NCBI GenBank assembly: GCA_942493045.1
Contig: OW818665.1
Span: 2,542,001 to 2,606,000, forward strand
Source: Teretinema sp942493045
GTDB taxonomy: Bacteria; Spirochaetota; Spirochaetia; Treponematales; Treponemataceae
DNA length: 64,000 nt
Direction of reading: 5' to 3'
Shown: in pieces, positions 25,398 through 34,265 of the stretch
Numbering within the stretch: position 1 is the first letter of the stretch
Layout: each line of letters opens with the position of its first letter
Program-made: the position numbers and the translations under genes
The notes under the pieces: generated by a model
What the model saw: the letters and a program-made list of their open reading frames with translations, nothing else
Told to the model about the DNA's origin: nothing
Databases searched by the model: none

Positions 25398-28375
25398 GTT
25401 CGATGAATTTTGTTTCCGCTGCCTTTGACAAAGCAGCGGTTGCCCGCAATGAAACCCTGTTCACCGTTGCCAACGGCAGTCTGGGCTTTCGGGGTGACTT
25501 TGAAGAAAAAGCCGGCACTGTGCATAAGGGTACCTATATTAACGGTTTTTTTGACTCAGAACCGATTGTGTACGGCGAAGGGGCTTATGGCTATGCCGAG
25601 AATCATCAGACCATCGTAAATTTACCCGATCCCAAGCGCATCGATCTGGAAGTGAACGGTCAGCATTTCAGCATTGAACAGGGCTGCGTATCCGATTTCA
25701 AGATGCAACTTGATTTTGAGAGCGGGCTGATGAGCCGCTCCCTGAGCTGGAGCGCTCCTGATGGAACCGTTATTCTTCTGCACAGTGAGCGCTTGGTCAG
25801 CTTTTCCCATGAGGGCGGGGCGGCTATCCGCTATCGCGTTGAAGTTGAATCCGGAACGGCGTCTATCAGGCTGCAGAGCATGATAGACGCGACGGTCCAT
25901 AATTTATCGGCCGACGAAGACCCCCGGGTCGGTTCCAAATTCAGCTCACACCCGCTGACGATTAAAAAATTGACGGCTTCCGGTGCCACGCTTAACATGT
26001 CGGCTCAGACCCGTTATAGCGCCATGTTTTGCGCGGCCTCGGTAAGGCATGCGTTTACCTTGCAACCGGCTGCCGCCTCCGCCGGGGCTGAAAGCTTTGT
26101 GCTGCAGTCTCTGGATGGAGTTCCGGTTAGCGGCCAGGCTTCCGTGCTCTGGGCCGGCAGTCTGGGAAAAGGTCAGGGCCTGGAGCTTACAAAATACATT
26201 TCATATCGGGCCGGGAGTTTGAAGGAAATTTCCGCCGAACAGCTTCTTGAAGCTGTGAACGCGGAGGCGGCTTTGCTCGAAAGAACCGGTTGGACGGCAC
26301 TTTGCCAGGCTCAGCGTGAATACCTGGCCTCTTTTTGGCAGACGGCGTCAATCGCGATAGATGGAGACCCGGATAGCGAGCGGGCCCTGCACTTTAATCT
26401 TTTTCATCTGCTGCAGTCTGCCGGCAGAAACGGCAAAACCAGTATCGCCGCCAAAGGGCTTACCGCCGAGGGTTATGAAGGGCATTATTTCTGGGACACG
26501 GAAGCGTATGTCTGTCCGGTGTTCACCTATCTGCAAACCGATGTGGCCCGTGGCCTGCTGGAATACCGTTATTCGATACTGGATAAGGCCCGTGAGCGCG
26601 CCCGGGTAATGAGCCTGCGCGGAGCGCTTTATCCCTGGCGGACGATCGACGGAGAGGAGACCAGCGCCTATTACCCGGCGGGCACGGCCCAGTATCATAT
26701 AAACGCCGATATTATTTTCGCGTTGGAAAAATTATTGAACTGCGCGGGAAAGACGGCCTTTGAGCCGATTCGGGCGCTGGAAATGGCGGTGGAAACCGCG
26801 CGGATGTGGATGAGTCTGGGTTCGTTTACGCCTTCACGTGAAAACCGCTTTTGTATTAATTGTGTGACGGGGCCCGATGAATACACGGCTGTAGTGAATA
26901 ATAACGCCTATACCAATCTGATGGCCCGCGAGAATCTGCGCTTTTCCATAGCGATGGTTGAGTGGCAGTCCCGGGAAGCTTTTCCCTGGCCGGCTGCTTT
27001 GGCCGAGGTCAGCGCGAAAGAATTATCCGAGTGGCGGTTAGCCGCGGAGCGAATGTATATACCATACGACTCCAGTTCCGGAGTTTATCCGCAGGACGAT
27101 TCCTTTATGGACAAGGCGGAGTGGGACTTTGCCGGAACGCCGAAGGACAAATATCCGCTGCTGCTTCATTTCCATCCGCTGGTAATCTACCGGCATCGGG
27201 TGCTAAAACAGCCGGATCTGGTATTGGCGCAGTTTTTGCTTTCGGATGAATTTACCTTAGCCGAGAAAACGCGCAACTTTCACTTTTATGAGCGGCTGAC
27301 CACCGGGGATTCATCGCTTTCGCATTGTATTCAGAATATTATGGCCTGCGAGATTGGTGAACCTGAGAAGGCCTGGGAATACTTTAATAAAACCGCCCGG
27401 ATGGACATTGAAGACGTGCATGGCAATACCCGCGACGGCATTCATACCGCGGCTATGGCCGGCAGCTGGATGAGCGTGGTTTACGGCTTCGCAGGCTTCC
27501 GTGACCGGCGCGGCCAGTGGTCGTTTAACCCCTGTCTGCCGGCGCAATGGAACTCCCTGGCTTTCAAGCTGCATTTGTCAGGCTGTCGCCTGGCGGTGCG
27601 AATCAGTAAAAACGATGCGGAATACGAGCTGCAATCCGGCAAGGAGCTTTCCATCAGGCATCGTGATCAAACTGTACTCTTACGGCACGGAGAGACGAAA
27701 GCTTTCTCACTCCTTCCGGTTTTCCGTGCCGTTCTTTTTGACCTGGACGGCGTGATAACCGATACCGCCGAATTGCATTATCAGGCCTGGAAACATGTTT
27801 CTGACGCTCTGGCGCTGGCTTTTGACCGGGACATTAATGAGCGGCTGCGCGGTGTTTCTCGGGAAGAGTCTTTTGCCATCATTTTGGCCCATAATAACCG
27901 GACAATGAGCGCCTCCGAACGGCAGAAGGTGCTTGAAACAAAAAACAATTATTATGTATCGCTGCTGAGCTTCCTTTCAGCGAAAGACATTCTGCCCGGC
28001 ATTCTACCGCTGCTGGAAAGCCTGCGTGGGAAAGGAATAAAGACAGCTCTGGCATCCGCCAGCCGCAACGCCGTAATGGTTTGCCAGCAGTTGGGTATTG
28101 AGACATTGTTTGACGCCATCGTTGATGTGGCTGCCGTTCCAATGTCAAAGCCGGAGCCGGATATTTTCCTGCGCGGCGCTGAAATGCTCGGTATCTGGCC
28201 ATCGGATTGTGTCGCGGTAGAAGACGCCCAGGCCGGAATTGACGCTATTAAAAAAGCGGGAATGAAGGCCGTTGGTATTGGTATGTTACTGACAGGCGCT
28301 GAGCTGACTGTTCCGGATTCAGCGCATCTGTCAGCGACAGTTTTCGAAAGCCTGTTTCCCGTTCAGGTAAACTGA
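25394..28375 (+). CDS. GH65 disaccharide phosphorylase fused to beta-phosphoglucomutase
   Basis: A 994-residue bifunctional protein. Residues about 1-770 are a GH65 glycoside phosphorylase with NETLFTVANGSLGFRGDFEE, the barrel motif GHYFWDTEAYV, the catalytic acid in CVTGPDEYTAVVNNNAYTN and the phosphate-binding region GIHTAAMAGSW. Residues about 780-994 are a HAD-type beta-phosphoglucomutase: FDLDGVITDTAELHYQAW (nucleophile and acid/base Asp), then ALASASRN and KPEPDIFL. The pair would convert an alpha-glucoside plus phosphate to beta-glucose 1-phosphate and pass it on as glucose 6-phosphate. The exact disaccharide (maltose, kojibiose, trehalose, sucrose-type) is not readable. The start ATG overlaps the pfkB stop. 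Confidence 0.9.
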   Translation: MSSMNFVSAAFDKAAVARNETLFTVANGSLGFRGDFEEKAGTVHKGTYINGFFDSEPIVYGEGAYGYAENHQTIVNLPDPKRIDLEVNGQHFSIEQGCVSDFKMQLDFESGLMSRSLSWSAPDGTVILLHSERLVSFSHEGGAAIRYRVEVESGTASIRLQSMIDATVHNLSADEDPRVGSKFSSHPLTIKKLTASGATLNMSAQTRYSAMFCAASVRHAFTLQPAAASAGAESFVLQSLDGVPVSGQASVLWAGSLGKGQGLELTKYISYRAGSLKEISAEQLLEAVNAEAALLERTGWTALCQAQREYLASFWQTASIAIDGDPDSERALHFNLFHLLQSAGRNGKTSIAAKGLTAEGYEGHYFWDTEAYVCPVFTYLQTDVARGLLEYRYSILDKARERARVMSLRGALYPWRTIDGEETSAYYPAGTAQYHINADIIFALEKLLNCAGKTAFEPIRALEMAVETARMWMSLGSFTPSRENRFCINCVTGPDEYTAVVNNNAYTNLMARENLRFSIAMVEWQSREAFPWPAALAEVSAKELSEWRLAAERMYIPYDSSSGVYPQDDSFMDKAEWDFAGTPKDKYPLLLHFHPLVIYRHRVLKQPDLVLAQFLLSDEFTLAEKTRNFHFYERLTTGDSSLSHCIQNIMACEIGEPEKAWEYFNKTARMDIEDVHGNTRDGIHTAAMAGSWMSVVYGFAGFRDRRGQWSFNPCLPAQWNSLAFKLHLSGCRLAVRISKNDAEYELQSGKELSIRHRDQTVLLRHGETKAFSLLPVFRAVLFDLDGVITDTAELHYQAWKHVSDALALAFDRDINERLRGVSREESFAIILAHNNRTMSASERQKVLETKNNYYVSLLSFLSAKDILPGILPLLESLRGKGIKTALASASRNAVMVCQQLGIETLFDAIVDVAAVPMSKPEPDIFLRGAEMLGIWPSDCVAVEDAQAGIDAIKKAGMKAVGIGMLLTGAELTVPDSAHLSATVFESLFPVQVN

Positions 28376-28401
28376 AAGAAACTCAATTACCGCTTTCAGT
28401 T
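28370..28401. terminator. Inverted repeat over two convergent stop codons
   Basis: AACTGAAAG (28370-28378) and CTTTCAGTT (28393-28401) pair perfectly over 9 bp and span the stops of the GH65 and rhodanese genes. There is no T-run, so a terminator role is weakly supported. Confidence 0.3.
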
Positions 28402-28769
28402 GCGTAGGGCCAGCTGTTGATCCCGCCGGCATCGAATACATTGCGATAGCCCATCTGTAACAAGCGTTGTACAGCCGTCCGGCTGCGGTTGCCGCTACGG
28501 CAGTACACGATTATCAGGGCGTCTTTATCCGGCAGGCGGGTTGCGGCTAGGGCCGATAAATCATAATCCGGTAACAACAGGCTTCCCGGAATGCGTATCT
28601 GCCTATTCTCTTCTGGTGTACGCACATCCAGTAAAATAGCCTCCGGATTGTTTTCCAGCATCGTCTTCGCGGTTTCAGGATCTATTCGTTTATAGGTTGA
28701 ACCTGATTCCGCGCAGGCGCTGAAACTCAGTATTCCAAGTAAAAATACAGCAAGTATTGTTTTTTGCAT
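28383..28769 (-). CDS. Rhodanese-like lipoprotein
   Basis: A 128-residue protein that starts with a lipoprotein signal (LSFSAC, Cys near residue 19) and continues as a single rhodanese domain. The conserved AILLDVRTPEE motif is followed by the active-site loop YCRSGNRS, which has the sulfur-accepting Cys. Exported single-domain rhodaneses handle sulfane sulfur or redox chemistry outside the cytoplasm; the partner is unknown. I chose the ATG at 28769, which has GGTGGAGGATAAC upstream; the longer frame to 28841 lacks a ribosome site. It converges on the sugar operon with only 7 bases between stops. Confidence 0.85.
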   Translation of the reverse strand: MQKTILAVFLLGILSFSACAESGSTYKRIDPETAKTMLENNPEAILLDVRTPEENRQIRIPGSLLLPDYDLSALAATRLPDKDALIIVYCRSGNRSRTAVQRLLQMGYRNVFDAGGINSWPYATESGN

Positions 28770-29023
28770 TGTTATCCTCCACCTAAAATAATAACGCACT
28801 AAAGATTGGCTAACTGTGACATTGTCACTAATCTTAACCACTAAAAAAAATCTACATAAATGGAGATTATTTGAATTTTATCGCTTATTTTGGAGTTTTT
28901 ATGCTTATTTTAAATATTTATCTTTGAAATTTGTTAAAAAACTAATGGTTTTTAATACTCTTTTCTCAAAAATCCTTGTAATTGTCTTTTTTTCTCTTAC
29001 AGTTATTAAAGAGGTTAAACTGC
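28770..29023. other. AT-rich divergent intergenic region
   Basis: This 254-base stretch between the rhodanese gene and the first PilZ-like gene is markedly AT-richer than its surroundings. Apart from the candidate promoter at 28931-28958 and an AAAGAGG ribosome site, I see no gene or stable hairpin in it. Confidence 0.6.
28931..28958 (+). promoter_or_regulatory. Candidate promoter for the PilZ-like pair
   Basis: TTGTTA (28931-28936) and TAATAC (28953-28958) are 16 bases apart, about 65 bases before the ATG at 29024. The AT-rich context makes chance matches easy. Confidence 0.35.
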
Positions 29024-29887
29024 ATGTTTGTTGATCAGAAAGAAACGCTGCTTGGAGTTAAGACTTTTTTTGTGTTGCCTGAAATGTCGCTTCTTCCTGA
29101 AGAGTATTTACGCAGTTTTTTTCTGCGCGGGTTTGAAACCTACTTTCTGGACGATGATCCTTACTTGGCCCTGGAAGCAAAAATTCGGGTTCTGTTTTCC
29201 CTCTTTCCAGAGGTAATACTTTTTTTTAATATTGACCGCGAGGTTCACGGTATCGACTGGCCGATTCTGATAGGCAACCTGCAAAAGCAGTACGGCGAGC
29301 GGGCTATGATAGGTGTACTATATCGCAAACGCGGTAACCTCGAAGAGATCCGGGCCCTGGAGCGTCAATATCTTTATGAGATTGGAATTACCTGCGGCTG
29401 TATACCGATAGAGTATCAAAAGGCCAAGAATCTGTTTATTTTGACGAATGTTCTGATAGCCAATCAGGCCAACGGTAGACGGAAATTCCTGCGGGCGATC
29501 TGCAGCGATTCCTGCAAGGTCAACCTGACATGTAAAGACCATACCTATAAAGGTCTGGTGCGGGACATCAGCATCAGTCATTTTTCCTGTATTTTTGTCG
29601 GTGATATCCCCGAGCTTGAGATGTATGAGCGCTTCGGCAATATTCAGCTCAGTTTGCGGGGTGTGCTCTGTAAGGTAGCGGGAATTTTGTGCCTGAAGCG
29701 AGTGGTGGGAAACGATAAAATTCATGTGTTTGTTTTTCGAAGGCTGGATGAACGTGAAGGTCTGGACAATGAATTTCTGATCAAAATAAACAGTTTTATT
29801 TTTGATACCCTTTCGGCCAATATTCAAGGAATACTGAAAAAAGGTTTTGAGACCGAGCGGACTTGCCGGTTAATCCGAAAAGAATAA
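29024..29887 (+). CDS. PilZ-like domain protein, copy 1
   Basis: A 287-residue soluble protein. The N-terminal 145 residues (GVKTFFVLPEMSLLPEEYLR, KIRVLFSLFPEVILFFNID) form a domain I cannot name. The centre has the PilZ hallmark RRKFLRA (RxxxR) near residue 160 and DISISHFSCIF near residue 190. In canonical c-di-GMP binders the second motif is DxSxxG; here the glycine is His. It could still bind c-di-GMP, or it may be a degenerate form. The next gene is a close paralogue. I start it at ATG 29024 with AAAGAGG upstream. Diguanylate cyclases occur at 2.8 and 39 kb. Confidence 0.7.
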   Translation: MFVDQKETLLGVKTFFVLPEMSLLPEEYLRSFFLRGFETYFLDDDPYLALEAKIRVLFSLFPEVILFFNIDREVHGIDWPILIGNLQKQYGERAMIGVLYRKRGNLEEIRALERQYLYEIGITCGCIPIEYQKAKNLFILTNVLIANQANGRRKFLRAICSDSCKVNLTCKDHTYKGLVRDISISHFSCIFVGDIPELEMYERFGNIQLSLRGVLCKVAGILCLKRVVGNDKIHVFVFRRLDEREGLDNEFLIKINSFIFDTLSANIQGILKKGFETERTCRLIRKE

Positions 29888-29962
29888 CTTTCCACCGGAA
29901 ACCAGTCCTGGTAAGCTTGCATTTTTCCCAGCCTCGATTAAGCTTAGGTATTGGAGGCAAGG

Positions 29963-30868
29963 ATGTTTTCCGAACAAAAAGAAGTTGTTAACGGAGTAAA
30001 AACCTTTTTTATTGCCCCAGACCGCGCTTTGTTTCCTGAAGAATATCTACGCAGCTTTTTCTTAAAGGGTTTTGAAACCTATTTTGTGGATGACGATGGT
30101 GTGATTCCGCTCGAGTCGAAGATTCGGGTGTTATTCGCGCTATTTCCGGAAGTCATCCTGTTTTTTAATATCGATCATCCGGTAAAGGGTTTAGATTGGC
30201 CGGTATTTATCGCCGGACTTCAGGACACCTATAAGGAGCGGGCGATGATCGGGGTAATTTACCGGCATCGCGCTGATCCGGCGGAGGTTCGTGAACTCGA
30301 GCGGATGTACCTTTATAACATCGGACTGGTATGCGGCTGTATTCCGATAGAAAATCAGAAAGCTAAAAACCTGTTCATATTAACGAATGTGCTGATCGCC
30401 AATCAGGCTAACGGCAGGCGGAAGTATTTGCGGGCTCAGTGCGGTAGCGACTGTACCCTAGATTTTACGCAGGATAATCAAAAATATACCGGTGTGCTGC
30501 GGGATGTCAGCATCAGTCATTTTTCCTGTGTTTTTTCAGGAGCGGTTCCGGCTTTGCCGGTTTTTGAGAAGGTTCGTAACATTAATTTGTGTTTAGATGG
30601 ACACTGTTGCACGGTAACGGGAGTCTTCTGGCTGCATCGCGTGATAACCGAAGAGCGGCTGCATGTGTTTGTTTTCAGCAGCTCTGAGGAAGGCCAGGGA
30701 TGTCAGCCGGCTTATCTGATCAAAGTAAATGATTTTGTATTCGAAGCCCTGCAAAGCGGAATCCTTACGCTGCTTAAAAAAGGTTTTGAGACTGAACGTC
30801 TTTGCCGGATGATCCGCAAAATTGATCCTGATGAGATGGCAACCTTGATTCCCGCAGAAAGTGTGTAA
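29963..30868 (+). CDS. PilZ-like domain protein, copy 2
   Basis: A 301-residue paralogue of the preceding protein, collinear over its whole length; GVKTFF, PEEYLRSFFLKGFETYF, GCIPIE, NLFILTNVLIANQANGRRK and KKGFETERLCRMIRK are shared almost exactly. The PilZ-type motifs are RRKYLRA and DVSISHFSCVF, with the same His in place of the DxSxxG glycine. It has an extra 14-residue tail. The ATG at 29963 is preceded by TTGGAGGCAAGG; the TTG at 29951 is less likely. A tandem duplication is the simplest explanation. Their retained differences suggest distinct partners (inference). Confidence 0.7.
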   Translation: MFSEQKEVVNGVKTFFIAPDRALFPEEYLRSFFLKGFETYFVDDDGVIPLESKIRVLFALFPEVILFFNIDHPVKGLDWPVFIAGLQDTYKERAMIGVIYRHRADPAEVRELERMYLYNIGLVCGCIPIENQKAKNLFILTNVLIANQANGRRKYLRAQCGSDCTLDFTQDNQKYTGVLRDVSISHFSCVFSGAVPALPVFEKVRNINLCLDGHCCTVTGVFWLHRVITEERLHVFVFSSSEEGQGCQPAYLIKVNDFVFEALQSGILTLLKKGFETERLCRMIRKIDPDEMATLIPAESV

Positions 30869-30877
30869 AGACACCTG

Positions 30878-30918
30878 AAATTCAATAAAGCTGCCCGGAA
30901 GGCAGCTTTATTGAATTT
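30878..30918. terminator. Bidirectional terminator between PilZ-like and pheT genes
   Basis: An 18-bp perfect inverted repeat (30878-30895 and 30901-30918) with a five-base CGGAA loop and A/T-rich outer ends lies between convergent stops at 30868 and 30924. Confidence 0.85.
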
Positions 30919-30923
30919 ATAAT

Positions 30924-32636
30924 TTACATCAATTCTTCAAGATCCAGTTCGCAGGCTGTACAGGGCGTGTTGATCGCCCAGTTTTCCAGTACCTGCGGAT
31001 GTATTTCTCCGAAAACGCCGACCTTTTTTCCCTTGACCAGAATCTCGGCCTGGCGGCCCGGAATAAACCGCGCGTCATTGGATTCAACGACGGCATATTC
31101 GTGATCGAGATAATAAAGCAGGCTGGCAACCTGGCTGGCAGTTTCATTATAGTTGCTGTCGGCTCCGGCGGCCAGAAAACCCAGGTGTTGCCGGGTACGG
31201 GTGCCGGTGACTTCTCCTTCCAGACGGTAAGCAACCTTTCCGATTTCGAAGATGCGGTGCGGATAGGCGGCGTTTCCGGATGGCGCTTCGGCGCCGAGCA
31301 GGCTGGGCAGAATGGATGGACGCACAAACTGGAAGTTCTCGGACATCGGGTTGGAAATTTCGATGATGCCGGAATAATCCAGACTCATTCGATCGATATA
31401 ATCCTTTCCTGATCCAAGATAGTTGAATATCATTTCCTGATAGCCGAGTCCCACCAGCAGGCTCTTGGCTTTGCGGCTGAAGACTGTGATCGGAGTGAGC
31501 CGGCCGATGGTAAAATCGCGCGGCTTTTCGGGTTTGAAAAAGGCAATTTCCTTGCCCATCATCACGTCTTCAATGATGTCCACTTCATGCAGAAAGTCAT
31601 TGCGGTATTCCGGCGGATTGATCGTTACTTTTTCGCCGGCTGTTTCGACCGCGCAGCCCATGCGCCGCAGAGCGTCGGCAATATCTTCCACAGACAGGCT
31701 AGATCCGAGCAGTTTGTTTACGGCGTTGACCGTTGTGGAGGTTGGTCCCTGGTAATAAAAGGGGGTAGTAACCGCTGTGCCGTAACCGGTGTCGTAGGGA
31801 TGCTCGACCTTTACCGGAAGAATTTTATAGCCGGCGTCGGCAAAGTCACAGGCCACGATGCTGGTGGCCAGCACCAGAGTCGGCATGTCCGTACCGGTCA
31901 TTTCCACCAGCAGGTCTGAATCACCGACCTGCACGGCGCCGAGAGTGGCGCTGTTGATGATCGGCGCCATGGAAAGCACTTCTTTTTTGGCGTCGATCAG
32001 CAGCGGAAACTTAGGCGCGTCTTTTAAAATCCAGCCGTATTCCTTGCCTTTCGGGTGATCGGTCAGAATTTGCCGGCAGGTCATTGGGCTGTCACAGCCG
32101 AGCGGTACAAAACTGGTTTTATCGGGATCCACCGCGGTGTAGCTGATCGGCCAGTTGATATTGGCGGAGCGGTAAATACCCATGGAAATGGAGCGGCGTT
32201 TACGGCCGTAATTCCAACAGAGCTTTTCCTGAGTTTGGATAATATCCAGCAGCATCGGCTCGTCAATCGGTTTACCGGAAATCACAAAGGCTGCCATGTA
32301 GGGACGGATATTTTTAAGGCCGGCATCTACCTTGACCACGCGGTTGCCGCAATCACGGTCCTGTCCCTTGCGTGAGAAAAAGCTGGAGTAGTCCGTCTTT
32401 TTTCCGCCCTTATGCAGCCGTAGCTGCCGGGCAATGCCGGCCGTAGACCACAGGTCCGGGCGGTTGGTATCGTTTAGTTCAATCTTGATGGTGCGCTCCT
32501 GGGCCGGTAGCGTCGCGTTAGGTTTTTCGTCTAACTCGGCCTTGCCACAGGTCAGGCGTGATTCAAGAGCGGCGTAATCGCAGGTTTCGCCCAGCAGGGT
32601 AAAGAACAGTTTTTCATTTACTTCAATTTTCGGCAT
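30924..32636 (-). CDS. pheT: Phenylalanyl-tRNA synthetase beta subunit, archaeal/eukaryotic-like short form
   Basis: At 570 residues this is much shorter than the usual bacterial PheT (about 800 residues) and matches the archaeal/eukaryotic form found in spirochaetes. It lacks the N-terminal tRNA-binding EMAP-like domain and the C-terminal anticodon domain. It begins MPKIEVNEKLFFTLLGE. The B3/B4 editing region is in the middle (TSFVPLGCDSPMTCRQIL), followed by B5 (GCAVETAGEKVTINPPEYRND) and a catalytic-like core near the end (FEIGKVAYRL, GFLAAGADSNYNETA). It forms an alpha2-beta2 enzyme with PheS, charging tRNA-Phe. It lies 12 bases downstream of pheS, in the same operon. Confidence 0.95.
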   Translation of the reverse strand: MPKIEVNEKLFFTLLGETCDYAALESRLTCGKAELDEKPNATLPAQERTIKIELNDTNRPDLWSTAGIARQLRLHKGGKKTDYSSFFSRKGQDRDCGNRVVKVDAGLKNIRPYMAAFVISGKPIDEPMLLDIIQTQEKLCWNYGRKRRSISMGIYRSANINWPISYTAVDPDKTSFVPLGCDSPMTCRQILTDHPKGKEYGWILKDAPKFPLLIDAKKEVLSMAPIINSATLGAVQVGDSDLLVEMTGTDMPTLVLATSIVACDFADAGYKILPVKVEHPYDTGYGTAVTTPFYYQGPTSTTVNAVNKLLGSSLSVEDIADALRRMGCAVETAGEKVTINPPEYRNDFLHEVDIIEDVMMGKEIAFFKPEKPRDFTIGRLTPITVFSRKAKSLLVGLGYQEMIFNYLGSGKDYIDRMSLDYSGIIEISNPMSENFQFVRPSILPSLLGAEAPSGNAAYPHRIFEIGKVAYRLEGEVTGTRTRQHLGFLAAGADSNYNETASQVASLLYYLDHEYAVVESNDARFIPGRQAEILVKGKKVGVFGEIHPQVLENWAINTPCTACELDLEELM

Positions 32637-32648
32637 GATGTTTCTCCC

Positions 32649-34205
32649 TTAGTATTTGGCTTTTCTGAGCCGGACGCCCTCAATGTCGCTGCTGAACAGC
32701 TCGCGCAGGTCATTGAGGCCGAGAGCCATCAGGGCCATGCGGTCTATACCGATGCCCCAGGCCAAAACAGGCACATCGATTCCCATGGCTTTGGTAACTT
32801 CAGGGCGGAATATACCGGAGCCGCCCAGTTCAAACCAGCCCAGCACCGGGTGTTTGATATGCACTTCGATCGAGGGTTCCGTGAAGGGGAAATATCCCGG
32901 AACGTATTTGACTTCGGTGGCGCCGGCGATTTCCACGGCGAACATTTCCAGGAAGCCGAGCAGGGTTTTCAGATTGACTTCATTCCCCAGTACGATGCCT
33001 TCGGTCTGGTAAAAGTCCGAAAGATGGGTAGCGTCAACTTTGTCGTAGCGGAAACAGCGGGCAATACCGAAATATTTGCCGGGAATCTTGGCTTTGGCCA
33101 GCTGGTGAGCGGAAAGCACGGTGCCCTGGCTGCGCAGAATCAGGCGCCTGGTAAATTCGCGGTCGAACTGGTAGTTCCAGCCGCGGCTGCCGGTGTTTCC
33201 ACCGGTTTCATGGGCCGCGGCCACATTGGAAAGCCAGGGCTCTTCGATATGGGTGGCCAGGGTCGGCTCTTTAACATAATAGACGTCATGAATATCGCGG
33301 GCGGCGTGAAACTGAGGCATGAACAGAGCGTCCGAATTCCAGAACTCGGTCTCCACCAGCGGGCCGTCGAATTCCTCAAAACCGAGAGCGCAGAGTTTGT
33401 CTTTGACGCTCTCCAAAAAGCTGACGTAGGGATTGGAACGTCCCGGTATGATACGGGCCGGCGGTACGGAAATGTTATAACCCCGGAAGGCCTGATTTTT
33501 CCATTCGCCGCTTTTCAGCAAGGCCGGTGTGATGGAGCCGATTTCTTCGCCGGTAATGCCGGCGGCGTCCAGAGCGGCTTTAACCGCGGTAACCTCGGCT
33601 GTAAGAGTGAAGACCACCGTGTCGCGTTCAATCATGCGGAACGGGGCGTCCGAAGCGCCGCGCTTTTTGGCTAAGGTGCCCATGATGGCGGTTTCATCGG
33701 CTGTGAGAGTGCTGTGTTCAATCAGTCCGTCAGCGGCGCTGGAGACCTTGGCCAGCAGAGCCGCGGTGACGGTGTATCGTGTTCCGGAAGGGTTCCCGAC
33801 ATAGGAGGCTTTTTTATCGGCGTCCATGGCGATGGCGCCTTCTTTGGAAAGCAGGCCGAAGGCTGAGCCGACGTCTTTTCCTTCCAGGCCGAGGGCGGCC
33901 GAAATTTCCGGCAGGGAGTGCGGTCCTTTATCCTTGAGCAGAGACAGTATGCGCGTGTCCGCGGTTCCTTCCGCGGCGAAGCTGCGGCCGAGTGCGGTTA
34001 TTTCATAAAAAATGGTGGTTTTCCGGCCGGTTTCCGTTACCAGACCTTTGCCGCCGAGCCATGAGAAGGCCTGATTGGCATGACCGCTTTTATACCCAAG
34101 TTCGTCCACCAGCTTTTCGGCGGTCAGCTCAGTGCCCGCTTGATACGTTCTGAGCACGCGGATTTCAAGGGGATGCAGATTTTTGATAATTGACTGTACA
34201 TCCAT
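32649..34205 (-). CDS. pheS: Phenylalanyl-tRNA synthetase alpha subunit, archaeal/eukaryotic-like
   Basis: The 518-residue protein is longer than typical bacterial PheS (about 340). Its N-terminal 170 residues form winged-helix DNA/RNA-binding-like repeats (GHANQAFSWLGGKGLVTETG), as in archaeal and eukaryotic alpha subunits. The class II catalytic core follows with motif 2 around SAHQLAKAKIPGKYFGIARCFRYD and motif 3 GWFELGGSGIFRPEV...GIGIDRMALMALG. It activates phenylalanine and transfers it to tRNA-Phe. GGAGT precedes the ATG. It is the first gene of the pheS-pheT operon and diverges from the sensor kinase gene. Confidence 0.95.
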   Translation of the reverse strand: MDVQSIIKNLHPLEIRVLRTYQAGTELTAEKLVDELGYKSGHANQAFSWLGGKGLVTETGRKTTIFYEITALGRSFAAEGTADTRILSLLKDKGPHSLPEISAALGLEGKDVGSAFGLLSKEGAIAMDADKKASYVGNPSGTRYTVTAALLAKVSSAADGLIEHSTLTADETAIMGTLAKKRGASDAPFRMIERDTVVFTLTAEVTAVKAALDAAGITGEEIGSITPALLKSGEWKNQAFRGYNISVPPARIIPGRSNPYVSFLESVKDKLCALGFEEFDGPLVETEFWNSDALFMPQFHAARDIHDVYYVKEPTLATHIEEPWLSNVAAAHETGGNTGSRGWNYQFDREFTRRLILRSQGTVLSAHQLAKAKIPGKYFGIARCFRYDKVDATHLSDFYQTEGIVLGNEVNLKTLLGFLEMFAVEIAGATEVKYVPGYFPFTEPSIEVHIKHPVLGWFELGGSGIFRPEVTKAMGIDVPVLAWGIGIDRMALMALGLNDLRELFSSDIEGVRLRKAKY

Positions 34206-34233
34206 GACTTACTCCTGTTACAATATGAACGTA

Positions 34234-34263
34234 TTTATATCATTTTCTTTGGAGTACAGTAAA
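34234..34263 (-). promoter_or_regulatory. Candidate promoter of pheS-pheT
   Basis: On the minus strand TTTACT (34263-34258) and TATAAA (34239-34234) are 18 bases apart, about 30 bases before the pheS ATG. It overlaps the ribosome site of the divergent kinase gene. Confidence 0.4.
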
Positions 34264-34265
34264 GA

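Noticed and set aside
28842..29023. Possible small gene in the AT-rich gap (a 72-residue plus-strand frame)
   Set aside because: The frame is compositionally AT-driven, Phe/Leu/Lys-rich, lacks a ribosome site and overlaps the real PilZ-like start.
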